From positions 16,629,832 through 16,693,831 of the forward strand of contig OZ038458.1 of NCBI GenBank assembly GCA_964036195.1: a stretch of 64,000 nucleotides of DNA. The letters run 5' to 3'. The notes under the pieces are model-generated. The model was given only the letters and a program-made list of their open reading frames with translations. It had not been told where the DNA came from and ran no database searches. Positions 20,201-30,300 of the stretch are shown here, one piece after another (the stretch's first letter is position 1; every line of letters starts with the position of its first letter). The stretch comes from Sphaerolaimus hirsutus (lineage: Eukaryota; Nematoda; Chromadorea; Monhysterida; Sphaerolaimidae). The translations under genes were made by a program, and so were the position numbers.

Positions 20201-23157
20201 TTCTCTATTCAGTAAATTGGGGTGGGGTATTTTGAGGGGGGTTATAAGTTCATAGTACTCATTTTGAGGGGGGTATTTCTCAACAGGGGGTATTTCGAGG
20301 GGGGGGGATTTTGAGGAAATATGGTATATAGCATTCAGTAGTGGAAAACTTGATGGAAACATGTCACCATTTTTGGCTATTTCAGTTTTCAAAAAAGTCA
20401 GGGTGAAAACTAGCGTGTGTAGGCTAACAATATTTACCTGCTTCAAATACAATTTTAACCCAATGATGCTCTACATGAACAGAGAGATTTTCTGGAGAAA
20501 ATCCCTGCAAATTTCTCTTGCACAGATTGCATGTTTTAGTCATAAAGCGCAATCAATGCACCACAATGTATCAAGTATGAGTGATTTTCTCAGTGATTTT
20601 TTTTCAAATTTAAAAAATATATATAAATATATCACTCAGAATTTGGAAAAAATATAAATATATATAAATCACGGGTTATTTATATTTATTGTGATTTTCG
20701 AAAATATAAATCACGGGTTATTTTTCGAATGCTAACGGTGGTGTTCACGGACATTTACAAGTTCGATCATATCGCCGAGAAGAGCAGCCCACTTCAGCTA
20801 GTGTCGCTGCTCAATGATATTTACTATCAGCTGGATGAAATATTGGAAGAGTACAACTGTTTTAAGGCATATTTATATACACAATTATATACATAGATAA
20901 TAAAGTTTGGATCGCAGTAGAAAAAATAACCAAGAAATTGATCCGTAGTGATATTCAGGTGCAAACTGTGAACGACACCTACATGATCGCGTGCGGCCTG
21001 GAGCAGAACGAAAATTCATCGCATAAACCTGGAGGCAAGTCTCACTACTCAGGTACCTAAGGAAACTCTGGGCAGCGCTTGAGCGCGCCCAGACTGAGTG
21101 CATGGTAAATGTAAAGCGACACGTCTGTCGTATCCGGTGGTACCAAAACGCACTTTCCCAGGCCCGGGGATGGCTTCCAGCTCGCCGCCGACGCACCACG
21201 TAGCCGTGGGCGCCGACTTGTCGCTGCACATTCTGCTGCGCATGGCCGGCTACTACATGCCGCACCTGCCCAAGGACAAGTGCCAGATTAGGATCGGCGT
21301 CCACACTGGTGTTGCTTTTGTATAGTTAGAGAAAAGGTGCAAAATGTTTTCGCCCTGGCCGCGACTCGAACCCGGGACCTTTCACTATGCGTGTGAATGC
21401 TCTAACGGACTGAGCTACCAGTAGTGATGTAAAGGCACCGGGGCACCGGTGCCCCGGTGCTGGGCACCGAAGGGCACCAGCACCGGTGCTGGTGCGGTGC
21501 CATTGCAATCTTCAGGGGTGCCATGCCGGTGCCGGTGCCATTTTTTTCAGAATAGCACCGGTGCCGGTGCGGTGCGGTGCCATTTTTTTGCCGGTGCCAA
21601 AGGTGCTAGCACCAGGGCCAAAGTAAAAGGCACCGAGAAAGGCACCGGCCAAGGCTCCATGTGCTGTGCAATTTTGTCCATAGTATGTGCTTACCTATTC
21701 ATATTTCAAAAAAAAACAGCGATATATTTACCCAACCGTTTTTGCTTTGTAAACCTCCCATCAAATAAATATACCTACTGTGAAATCCATTATACCCGAT
21801 ACGTGATCTGATGAGCGAATCTAAAATTTTGTTGAATTTTAAATCATTTTTATATTTTATATTTATCTTACTTTTTTGTTCAAAATTTGTTGTCAGTTTA
21901 TGACAGAGATATACAATCTCTGTACAGCAAGACTCCGATCAGTAGACAATAGTGGCTATGGACATTGTAGTGAATTAAACATTTTATCTTTCATTTGTAA
22001 TCATTGTAATTGCTTCATAAAAGTGATTGCCACATCATTCTGATCATTTTAAGTGCTCAACCATCAAAATCGGTTGAAAATTCATGGAAATATGCACTTC
22101 CGAAGGTGTGGCCACTGAGAAACTGCACGATATTTACTTCAGAAATTCCAGCCCGGTGCGGTGCCTTTCGGTGCTAGCACCGGCAACCCGCCGGTGCCCT
22201 TCGGTGCCGGTGCCATTTTTTCCAAAAGGCACCGGTGCCGGTGCGGTGCGGTGCCATTTTCTGGCCGGTGCCCCAGGGTGCCAGGTGCCCTTTTCATGCG
22301 TTGGCAAAGGTGCCGGTGCGGTGCGGTGCCATTTTTCCCGGTGCCTTTAACATCACTAGCTACCAGGAGGCCACATTTTGCACCGCTCTAACTTTAGTTC
22401 GACATGGCACTGATTAGTTTTATCACAACGTGCATCATGCGCCAGGGCCGGCGGTCGGCGGCGTGGTGGGCACGACCACCCCGCGCTACTTGCTGTTCGG
22501 CGACACGGTGAACACTTCGCGCGTGATGCTCGAGCATTCGAAAGGTGCCCCTATCTCTTGCAAAATAATTCACTCGAATGAAGAAAATATAGGTCGATTG
22601 TATTTTACCGCATGCTGTGGATGTTTGATTTACAGGCGCAACGATACACATTTCCGAATCGACCAACACTTATCTGACGGAAATAATTGGCGGGTACATT
22701 ACGAAACCACGCGGCGAAGTCACGCTCAAGGTAAATTGGACTAAAGTTGAATACATTCAATTAACGTATTTTCTCAAAATACCCCCTCCACGATTACCAC
22801 CCCCTCAAAATTTGCACTCTGAAAAAATAAACCCCCTGGTGGTGTTTTGAGGAAATACGATAGCAAATAGCTTCGGTGTACAGTCATTGGCTTATGAGTT
22901 TTTCCGATGGAGAAGCAAATGAAGGCTAAATATTTATGTTGTAAATAAATCTCTGCACAGTTAAAGTGCCGCAAATTTTCACCAATTGCAAGAACATCAC
23001 ACCCAATTCCCTGCAGAGCGCCGGCTCCGTGTTCACATTCTGGCTGCTGGGAAAAAAGACAAAAGGCATCGACGACAAGACGGCCACCACGATCACCACC
23101 AGCAGCGAGGGCAGCGGCGGCGGAAAATCAAACGCTTCACTGAACAAAAAGAAGTGA
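8297..23157 (+). CDS. Gene C: receptor-type guanylyl cyclase (GCY-like)
   Basis: Exons: 8297-8335, 8544-8737, 9085-9194, 9706-9835, 9903-9978, 10274-10427, 10968-11079, 11587-11689, 12001-12114, 12428-12563, 12799-12926, 15279-15399, 15473-15554, 15630-15708, 15946-16119, 16189-16293, 16357-16428, 16696-16840, 16959-17108, 18178-18361, 18810-18950, 19034-19100, 20741-20866, 20959-21034, 21162-21308, 22446-22544, 22636-22730, 23017-23157; 3300 nt, 1099 aa. Order: signal peptide; ANF-receptor ectodomain ([21 protein letters not shown]); one membrane helix (exon 13); kinase-homology pseudokinase ([33 protein letters not shown]); dimerisation helix; cyclase domain. Metal-binding Asp residues are kept ([16 protein letters not shown]). 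However, the Glu and Cys that normally select guanine are Gln (KVQTVND) and Leu (RYLLFGD), and the NTASR motif reads NTSRV, so GTP cyclase activity is doubtful. Introns 1 and 22 are transposons with GT-TG edges; introns 23 and 24 have GC donors. Confidence 0.88.
8336..8543 (+). mobile_element. Introner element forming intron 1 of the guanylyl cyclase (GT-TG)
   Basis: The element starts GTGCCAATCTCAAACCCTG after exon CTG and ends GATTGCCCC-CTG before ATATTG. Excision joins [13 protein letters not shown] to [12 protein letters not shown], a continuous signal peptide. No in-frame AG acceptor exists nearby: using the upstream TTTGACAG at about 8510 leads to a stop. Confidence 0.7.
8855..9008. repeat. 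MITE remnant related to the TACTCGGCGGACA family
   Basis: TTACCGTATTCTGATGAATAAGG and CTCAGATGGGATATGGTAGAC are inverted in sense; a similar pair occurs at 23650-23790 and in the fuller copy at 40768-40951. Confidence 0.4.
9261..9489 (-). mobile_element. Introner-family element in reverse orientation inside an intron
   Basis: Starts CAGGGGGCAATCCCAAGCCC and ends GGGCTTGGGATTGCCACCTG, with internal TGTAAAGTG repeats. It lies inside intron 3 of the cyclase gene rather than forming it, and is reversed relative to the exact-intron copies. Confidence 0.65.
9995..10218. repeat. Inverted-repeat element (GTTGACA termini)
   Basis: CACACATTAGTTGACATCG and GATGTCAACTAGTTCGTGTG face each other in intron 5 of the cyclase gene. 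Relatives are at about 5300-5400, 15729-15895 and 42055-42270. Confidence 0.55.
11105..11236 (+). mobile_element. Short introner-family copy within intron 7 of the cyclase gene
   Basis: GTGCCAGTCCCAGACCCTG to CAGGGTCTGGGACTGTCCC; the arms meet at an AATGGCAACC-like centre. The donor used by the gene is upstream (11080), so this copy rides within a larger intron. Confidence 0.7.
12589..12720 (+). repeat. Degenerate introner-family remnant
   Basis: GCCAGTCCTGCACCCTGTAAAATG followed by TGTAAAATG repeats; the 3' terminus is lost. In intron 10 of the cyclase gene. Confidence 0.45.
13078..15028 (-). mobile_element. hAT-type element carrying a BEL/Pao reverse-transcriptase fragment
   Basis: Termini TAGGGTGTCAAATTTCCG and TTTTGACACCCTA, flanked by a perfect 8-bp duplication ATGGAAAC (13070-13077, 15029-15036), as in hAT elements. 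Subterminal sequence is repeated TTTCCGTTTTCCGG. Between them on the minus strand lies a captured BEL/Pao pol segment. No transposase is seen. It sits in intron 11 of the cyclase gene. Confidence 0.8.
13324..14715 (-). pseudogene. Captured BEL/Pao pol fragment (reverse transcriptase)
   Basis: Two ORFs (13612-14715, 367 aa; 13324-13596, 90 aa) in the same strand direction encode the N-terminal and central reverse transcriptase of a BEL/Pao element. Recognisable parts are [34 protein letters not shown] and [10 protein letters not shown] (the YVDD-box position has YVDN), then the start of the Peptidase A17 region. A stop separates the two ORFs. No gag, integrase or LTR accompanies it. The same segment, internally deleted, is in the copy at 48053-49481. 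Confidence 0.8.
15729..15895. repeat. Inverted-repeat element around a GTTTTGACAAAACAG hairpin
   Basis: CACTAGTTTACCAACATGAAAT and ATTTCATGTTGGTATACTAGTG are inverted, with a second inner pair CTGTTTTGACAAAACAG. In intron 14 of the cyclase gene. Confidence 0.65.
17353..18080. mobile_element. TACCGTA-family MITE (AATGCTCCAATAAGG subtype)
   Basis: TACCGTAAATGCTCCAATAA and AATAGAGCATTTACGGTA are the termini; the interior carries GGGGGTCGCATTATTGGAG repeats. It fills most of intron 19 of the cyclase gene. Relatives are at 30454-30857 and 59652-60091. Confidence 0.75.
18505..18700. repeat. Degenerate introner-family remnant
   Basis: CAGACCCTGGCCCAG, TCATGCAAAGTGTCAAAAG and CTTTGCATGTCATTCGACA are recognisable, but the ends are eroded. 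In intron 20 of the cyclase gene. Confidence 0.4.
19101..20740 (+). mobile_element. GTTAGCATTC inverted-repeat element forming intron 22 of the cyclase gene (GT-TG)
   Basis: It begins GTTAGCATTCAAAAAAATC and its inverted end is TTTTTCGAATGCTAAC (to 20736), followed by a repeat of the GGTG found just before it (19097-19100). AT-rich arms carry ATATATATAAATATATCACTC. Excision of element plus one GGTG joins SVTV to VFTDIYKF, the conserved first metal-binding motif of the cyclase domain. There is no AG in the last 60 bases before the exon. Confidence 0.7.
19916..20326. mobile_element. TACCGTA-family MITE (TTTCCTTGAATTACC subtype), nested
   Basis: ACTGTATTTCCTTGAATTAC and TTTTGAGGAAATATGGTA are the termini; GGGGGGTATTTCGAGG repeats lie inside. 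Nested in the element at 19101-20740. Confidence 0.6.
21352..21420 (-). pseudogene. tRNA-like gene interrupted by a hAT-like element
   Basis: The reverse strand folds as a tRNA: D-arm GCTCAGTCCGTTAGAGC, anticodon arm TTCAC-ACGCATA-GTGAA, T-arm with GGGTTCGAGTC. The nominal anticodon is GCA, but base 33 is C instead of U. The acceptor 5' strand is cut off by the insertion at 21421; after the element, GCTACCAGG resumes and would complete acceptor pairing (CCTGG with CCAGG). Probably non-functional. Confidence 0.65.
21421..22367. mobile_element. hAT-like element rich in CACCGGTGCC repeats, copy 1
   Basis: Starts GTAGTGATGTAAAGGCACC, ends GGTGCCTTTAACATCACT, flanked by an 8-bp repeat AGCTACCA (21413-21420, 22368-22375). 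Subterminal GGTGCCGGTGCGGTGC repeats give strong self-complementarity. No transposase. In intron 25 of the cyclase gene. Confidence 0.75.
22763..22861. mobile_element. Short TACCGTA-family MITE
   Basis: ACGTATTTTCTCAAAATACC and GGTGTTTTGAGGAAATACGA are inverted, in intron 27 of the cyclase gene. Confidence 0.5.
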
Positions 23158-23424
23158 TGAGCGGTGAATTTTTAGTGTTTGGCATTGACTCCACACCCAG
23201 TTTAGGATCGATGTTGTTTGTAGGAGGTTTTTTTGTTGTGATATTTTCGGGGAGTGTTCAATCAAAAGTGTTTTTATGTTTACCTATTCCCATTATTATT
23301 TTTGTACTATTTATTTTTAGTAACGACAGCGTTACATATTCAAAATTTGGTGCGTTTATAGCATTTTTCCATCGCGTGTTTTCGAATCGCCTCTAGGAAA
23401 GGAGAAAAGTCCGTTGATGTTGTC

Positions 23425-23430
23425 AATAAA
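23425..23430 (+). promoter_or_regulatory. Poly(A) signal of the guanylyl cyclase gene
   Basis: AATAAA about 270 bases after the stop codon. Confidence is limited because the UTR length is unknown. Confidence 0.35.
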
Positions 23431-23912
23431 AGCAAACACAAAATAAAAATCAATGTTGTTGGAGTTGGAAACGTGATAATAACTTGGCAGTTTATTATGC
23501 AACTGCAAACAACTGAACTTTCCCAGGGCTTTTCACACACCATAGTTTCACCCCACTGGAAACGACAATTTACATGACAATATGGGATGCTCACGCAGTG
23601 GGTAAATATATACACTGATCGGGTTGCATCCTACACATATTTAGTGTGCTACCGTATTTTGGTGAATAAACTCTAGTGAAAAATGATGCACCATATAGGT
23701 TACTCATAGCAGGAGCAATGAAGTGTGAAGAGAGTAATCAAAGTGTTGATTCTTTATTCTCATGGGATATGGTAGATTTCATGGTAAAGTGGGTGGTCAT
23801 TGAACTATCTTTACGACATAACCAAATGCATTCCGTCTCAATATGTATAACAGGTGAGAATAAAAACAAAAGAAAGAGAGAATTCAATGAAAAAATATTG
23901 AATGCCGACAAA

Positions 23913-23953
23913 ATGCCGCTGCTGCTGCTGATCTTCTGCTATTTTCATCAGTG
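23913..23953 (+). CDS. Possible signal-peptide exon of gene B
   Basis: ATG followed by PLLLLIFCYFH then a GTGATC donor-like site. The reading phase does not join cleanly to the first clear exon of gene B at any acceptor I could find, so this is only a candidate. Confidence 0.2.
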
Positions 23954-24136
23954 ATCGAAAATTTGCTGCAGTGTTTTCCATGATTATACTGGTGTAAAGA
24001 TGACAGAAACTCTAATAGCATTGTATCGAATTAGCTACATATTTCGAATTGATTCCTGATAGACTTTTTTGATTTAAAAGTATACATTTTAAAGTTTAAA
24101 CATTTTCGGGCTACAGAAATAGTGCAAAATTTCACT

Positions 24137-24207
24137 GCCACTAGCGGGAATCGAACCCGCGCCTCTCGTATAGAACACGAGCGCCGTAACCGCTGGACCA
24201 CACTGGC
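24137..24207 (-). tRNA. tRNA-Arg (TCT)
   Basis: The reverse strand gives acceptor GCCAGTG/TAGTGGC (one mismatch), D-arm with GTCCAGCGGTTACGG, anticodon arm CTCGT-GTTCTAT-ACGAG (anticodon TCT, U33 present), and T-arm GCGGG-TTCGATT-CCCGC. A box and B box are intact. It lies just upstream of gene B exons. Confidence 0.8.
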
Positions 24208-24329
24208 TGCTATTAGGGGCTCCATCAGTCACTCAGGAAGGGCAATACCCTTAACTCCAAATATCGTGATCGACGAAAAACAACAGCGCAATTTTTCGAT
24301 CGCTATCCTTCAAATATTGTCACAAGCGA

Positions 24330-27300
24330 CGGCTGAAACAGTCGGCGGACGCGACGTGATCACGTGCAACCCAGGAGAAAAATGGGTCGCGCATATGATC
24401 GAATTCGAGTGCTACAAAAACGCCACCGTTTACAGGGGAATCAGGCCAATTTCTTGTGTCCCCAAAGATAAAAAAGATGGAACCACTGTGCCAATTGGGG
24501 GCAAGTACGATGACAAATTTTTTGAATATAGCTGCATACAGAATGAGCAGCGTTTAGAGTATAAAACTACACGTTCGTCGGTTTCGTTTTTACCATAAAG
24601 TGCCGATTAGACACCCCATTATTCAGAACTGCATTGCATTGCGCTGTGTACCTAATCAGAACTGTGAAAAAATATATATTTTAAAAGTGTACCTAGATAA
24701 AATTCCGAAAACTGAAAACGTAACGTAAAAGTAAACCCCTCACCAGTCACCACAACTTCAATAAGAATCGTGAAATTGTGCGCGCTCAGGTTGCGTTGTT
24801 CCCGTAACGCTACGATTACAGCTCGACATAAAATTCCAGCGTGAAATTCCATCACCAAATTGATGAAATGAAAGTTGATGATGATACAGGGGCCAGTTCC
24901 GCAAGTGGAAAAGTTAAGAGTTAAAAGTTAAGAGTTGAGTAAAATGACAAATGGCAAGTTAAGAGTAAAGTTAAATGATAAATGATGAGTTAAGAGACGA
25001 GAGTAAATTTAAGAGTACAGTTAAATAACAAATGATTAGTTTAGAGATAACTGTAAAGTTAAGAGTCAAGCAAGTGTATCCAAATCTTACTTTTTCATAT
25101 ACAGTTCTTATGTTTTGTATCCAAATCTTATTTTTCGACATAAGATTTGGATACAAAAAATATGATTTGGATACGAAAAATCGAGATTTGGATGACTTGC
25201 TTGACTCTTAACTTTACTCTTATCTCTTAACAAATTATTTGTCATTTAACTTTACTCTTGTCTCTTAACTCACCATTTATTATTTAACTTTACTCTTAAC
25301 TTGCCATTTGTCATTTTACTCAACTCTTATGTTCTAACTCTTAACTTGTCCACTTGCGGAACCGGCACCTGGTCTGCAATTTTTCATGGACAATATGTTT
25401 ATCAATACCTTCATTGTGCCGAAAAGTCATCGTCCACTGTCACTGCTATTTAATTGTGAAAATTCAAAAGTTTTGATTTTACGTTAAAATTTTATGCCAG
25501 CTGAAGAAAAATCAATTCTACGCTATGTCATTGCATGCAATCAACTGGCGTAGAATTGACTTTTCTTCAGCTGACGTAAAATTGTAACGCAAAATCGAAA
25601 TTTTTGAATTTTCACAATCAAATAACAGTGACCGTGGACGATGACTGTTGGACACAACGAAGGTATTGATAAGCATATTGTCCATGAAAAATTGCAAAAT
25701 GCAAAATTCCATGAAAAATCATCATCCACTTTCATGTAATAAATTTTGCAATGGAATTTTATGCTGTAATTTTACGTCGAGCTGTAATCGTAGCAGAACG
25801 CAGAAAAAATTTTACGCGCGTCGCGTGTTGGGCGTACTAGCGCCTTAAGTTCAAATTGAATTTGGATCATGGAGTTTTATCTGGTCATTTCAACCTTTCG
25901 AATTTTGAATAAGGTGTTCTTTACCATGGGGTTCTTTTCCGGTACTTTACGTAAAAGATTTTATTTCCAATTGGAATGACCACCATTCTAAAACAGGTTG
26001 CATATCCTCCGATGGCACCAAAATGAAATCAAACACCACTCACAAACAAAAGGATGGAAAGGTATACAAGTGTACGCGCAGGGAAGACGGCACGCTGAAA
26101 TTGTCATACGAGTGTCAGTTCACAATCGAATCAAAATAAAATGTCTGCTTCATATTCTGAAATGATTTTTCTATCCCTCTCAGCTGGCAGCGGATGCTAC
26201 GTGAACGACGAGTGGCACCCGCTATACTCGATTTTCCCGCTACGCAAAAACGTTGTGCCAGACATGCCCGATTTGCAGTCGGGCGTAAAGGTGAAGTGCA
26301 TCCGCGACAAGACCGGCCAATTTTTATTGTCGACACAAGGTGGGCATTAAAAGTGATTAGGTAGGTATGTAAAATACCGTATTTCTTCTAATAGAACGGC
26401 ACACCAACAATAGAAAGGCACCTACAATAGAACGGCAGGTTTTGGCTTCTTTGCACTCACGAAAACAATAGAACGACAGCCTCCAATATAACGGCGCTTT
26501 TCTATGAGAAGAAATACGGTAACCGAACAATTTCTCATAGTGAGCGAAGACTTCAATTTCGCGCGCAGCGTGCATCACGAAGGAGGGCACAGAAATTGTG
26601 GTGGGAAATCACGGGGTGATTGGCAAACACCACTATGAATGCGTGCAGGATAGTGGCGAGCTTGACTACGTATTCTACCTCCGGGAACTGTCTGGTTTGT
26701 ACAATAGTTGCCATGCCAAGTAGTCGTTGTAGTGCAATGTCCAATTCTAAATCTCCAGGGGTCACTCCCAGACCCTAACAAATGTAAACCGTCATGCAAA
26801 TTGTCAAATGTCATGTAAAATGTCATGAAAAATGTCCACCGACCAGTAGAAAAACATTCAAAATGATTTTAAGTTTGATTTGATAGATGTTTAACATGGC
26901 CTTTGACAGGGCATTTGACAGGGTAAAACATGGTATTTTGGAAGCATATAAACATTTATTATAAATGTGAAAAACCTTCCCAATTCAATCTGAAAAATAT
27001 CTGCCTCTCAGAACAGTTTACAACTTATTATTATATCCACATTCAGGGCATATTTGTGGCTCAAATCCGTTTTATTTTCAGGGGCGAACTGCGTCGACCG
27101 CGACGGCTTGAAGCACGAGCTGGACACCCAATGGGATGATAGCAAAACTAAGGAAAGATTGACCTGTCTTTCGATGAGAACAACTGCTGGAGTCAGATTT
27201 TACATTGAGATTATAGGTTACTGAACTTTTGCGATGAAAGTGACAGCGATGGAATTTAATTTGCTGAAACACATTGAATTGAACAGCGCAAAAATAACAT

Positions 27301-30300
27301 AAGGGCAAATAAGTCTAGTGATGTAAAGGCACCGGGGCACCGGTGCCCCGGTGCTGGGCACCGAAGGGCACCAGCACCGGTGCTGGTGCGGTGCCATTGC
27401 AATCTTCAGGGGTGCCATGCCGGTGCCGGTGCCCTTTTTTTCAGAATAGCACCGGTGCCGGTGCGGTGCGGTGCCATTTTTCTGCCGGTGCCAAAGGTGC
27501 TAGCACCGGGCCAAAGTAAAAGGCACCGGGAAAGACACCGGCCAAGGCTTCATGTGCTGTGCAATTTTGTCCATAGTATGTGCTTATTCATATTTTAAAA
27601 AAACAGCGATATATTTACCCAACCGTTTTTGCTTTTTTTGTAAACCTCCCATCAAATAAATACCGTATATCCTCGAATAAACCCCCCCCCTTGAATAACT
27701 CCCCACCCTTGAATAACTCCCCCCTCAAAAACACTGACGAAAAAATAACTCCCTCCCTTGAATAACTCCCCACCTTTGAATAACTCCCCCCTCTGTGATG
27801 AGTGGAGAGGATACTGGAACAAGTGGAAAAAAACGAAATGCAAATACAGTGCAGTGTGTGAGACAAAAAATACAAAGGATGTTAGCATACGGCAGCGAAA
27901 GCAGATGCACAGTGTGTATTACGCAGTGTATACACACCTATCTACCTGCAAGTTTTCCTGAATATTATGAGGAAAAAATAACTCCCTCCCTTGAATAACT
28001 CCCCACCCTTTAATAACTCCCCCCTCAAAAATAACTCCCCGGGGGACTTATTCAAGGATATACGGTATACCTACTGTGAAATCCATTATACCCAATACGT
28101 GATCTGATGAACGAATCTAAAATTTTGTTGAATTTTAAATCATTTTTATATTTAATATTTATCTTACTTGTTTGTTCAAAATTTGTTGTCAGTTTATGAC
28201 AGAGATTGTTCCATTCTCTGTACAGCAACGATTCCGATCAGTAGACAATAGTGGCTATGGACATTGCAGTGAATTTAATATTTTATCTTTCATTTGTAAT
28301 CATTGTAATTGCTTCATAAAAGTGATTGCCACATCATTCTGATCATTTTAAGTGCTCAACCATCAAAATCGGTTGAAAATTCATGGAAATATGCGCTTCC
28401 AAATATGAGACCACTGAGAAACTGCCCGATATTCACTTCAGAAATTCCAGCCCGGTGCGGTGCCTTTCGGTGCTAGCACCGGCAACCCGCCGGTGCCCTT
28501 CGGTGCCGGTGCCATTTTTTCCAAAAGGCACCGGTGCCGGTGCGGTGCGGTGCCATTTTCTGGCCGGTGCCCCAGGGTGCCAGGTGCCCTTTTCATGTGT
28601 TGGCAAAGGTGCCGGTGCGGTGCGGTGCCATTTTTCCCGGTGCCTTTAACATCACTACTGAAATAACCTGATTTGAAGAATAAAAAAACGAGCTAGGCCG
28701 ATTTCATTTCACATGCTGTCATGTCCGTCCGTATCTGAATAGATATGTACAAAATATACTAGCCAAAAAGACATTTACACAGCGAAACACAGCTCTCCGA
28801 ATACTCGTATCCAACAAGCTGACAGTGCTTTGTTTATGTTTGCAGCGAGTTGTGAGCATTTGGCAGCGAGTTGGCATGGGTTTTGAAAAGCAGCTGCACA
28901 GTTGGCAGTGAGCTGTAAGTTGCATGTTTGTGAAGTGTCAAATGAAGACTGAAAATGTGCTTTTGGCAGCGAGTTGTCAGCCAGCTAATGCATGCACCAA
29001 AAAAAATGTCAGCGAGTTGTCAGTAAGCTGCACTTCACTTGTCAGCGAGTTGGCCCAATTTTTGACATTTGGCAAGCAAGTTGGCAGATGGTTGTCGGAG
29101 AGCTGTGTTTCGCTGTGAATTAGTACGTTGAACGCTCGCAGGTTGTCTCTACTGGGATGACATGAAAGATATGCTTCCAAAAGACAGGGCCATGCAAATC
29201 GACGGCGTTTGGTGGACGTGTCGGCAGGGTGAAAATGGACACTGGCTTATGATGAAACTTATTCGTTTGTTAAAAATTAAATCCCTTATTTGTATAAACA
29301 AGTTAATAACAATATACTTGATAAACCGTGAAATAAGATATTAAGTGTATTTATACATTCTAGCCGGCGTCGGGAGCACGATATGCCTGGAAAAGGATGG
29401 CACAATGCACAGCTTGTTCTCACGTTGGACAAAAAACACAACCGACAATTATTGTTTTTACAGCGGAGGCGTGGCTTGGATCTTCAGGTGCGTATTATCC
29501 TGAATAATTGGCATTTTTCTGCCGCGTGAAATGCAGCGACAGTCTATAATTCATATTTCATTCAGACCCATATTAGCGGTCTTCCAAAGGCATATCAAAA
29601 TATGTAACTTTATATTTTTGTGATGATGTGCTCGATTAAAAAAGACATTGGAAAACTTAACGGAGTTTGTAAGGAAAATCATATCTTTGGGACGACCGGA
29701 AAATATTATTTACCACCGTGTACAAAAATGTTATTTCTATAAGCGCTCAACTCAACTATAACTACATATAACTAGGGATATCAACTCAACTGAAACTACC
29801 GTATTTCCTCGAAATACCCCCAGCGGAGAGGGTTTATTTTTTCAGAGTGAGAATTTTGAGGGGGGCGGGGTATTTCGAGGGGGGGGGGGGTAACATACGC
29901 AGACGTAGAAAAATGCAACAAAAACCACCATGTATAAGAGTCTACAGCCTTATATAAGTAATGTAGATGGTATAAACCATGTTCTAACGTAACACAATTA
30001 TTGTTTTTAACGTGTGTTATGCATTGCCCAGGTCATAAACTGCAGCTTTTGTCATTGACGTTATCTTTACACTCAATTGGGGGGGTGTATTTCGAGGGTG
30101 GTTATTAATTCATAGTGGCCATTTTGAGGGGGGAGGGTATTTCGAGGAAATACGGTACATTTAACTAGGTATATCAACTCGACTTAGTCTGTTGACAGCA
30201 GCCTGTATTCTGTTTACTTTCAGAGTCGGCTGTCGCTATTGCGACCAGCGATTCATCCAGGAAGAAATCAAGGAGTGTCCCGACATGGACGGCAAGGCAT

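Noticed and set aside
24122-24330. N-terminal part of the open frame leading into gene B
   Set aside because: It runs through the tRNA-Arg gene and has no ATG start, so it is unlikely to be coding before about 24300.
21421-28657. GGTGCC-rich blocks as CpG islands, riboswitches or CRISPR-like arrays
   Set aside because: Both blocks are copies of one element with hAT-like ends; repeats are subterminal and irregular, with no spacer pattern.
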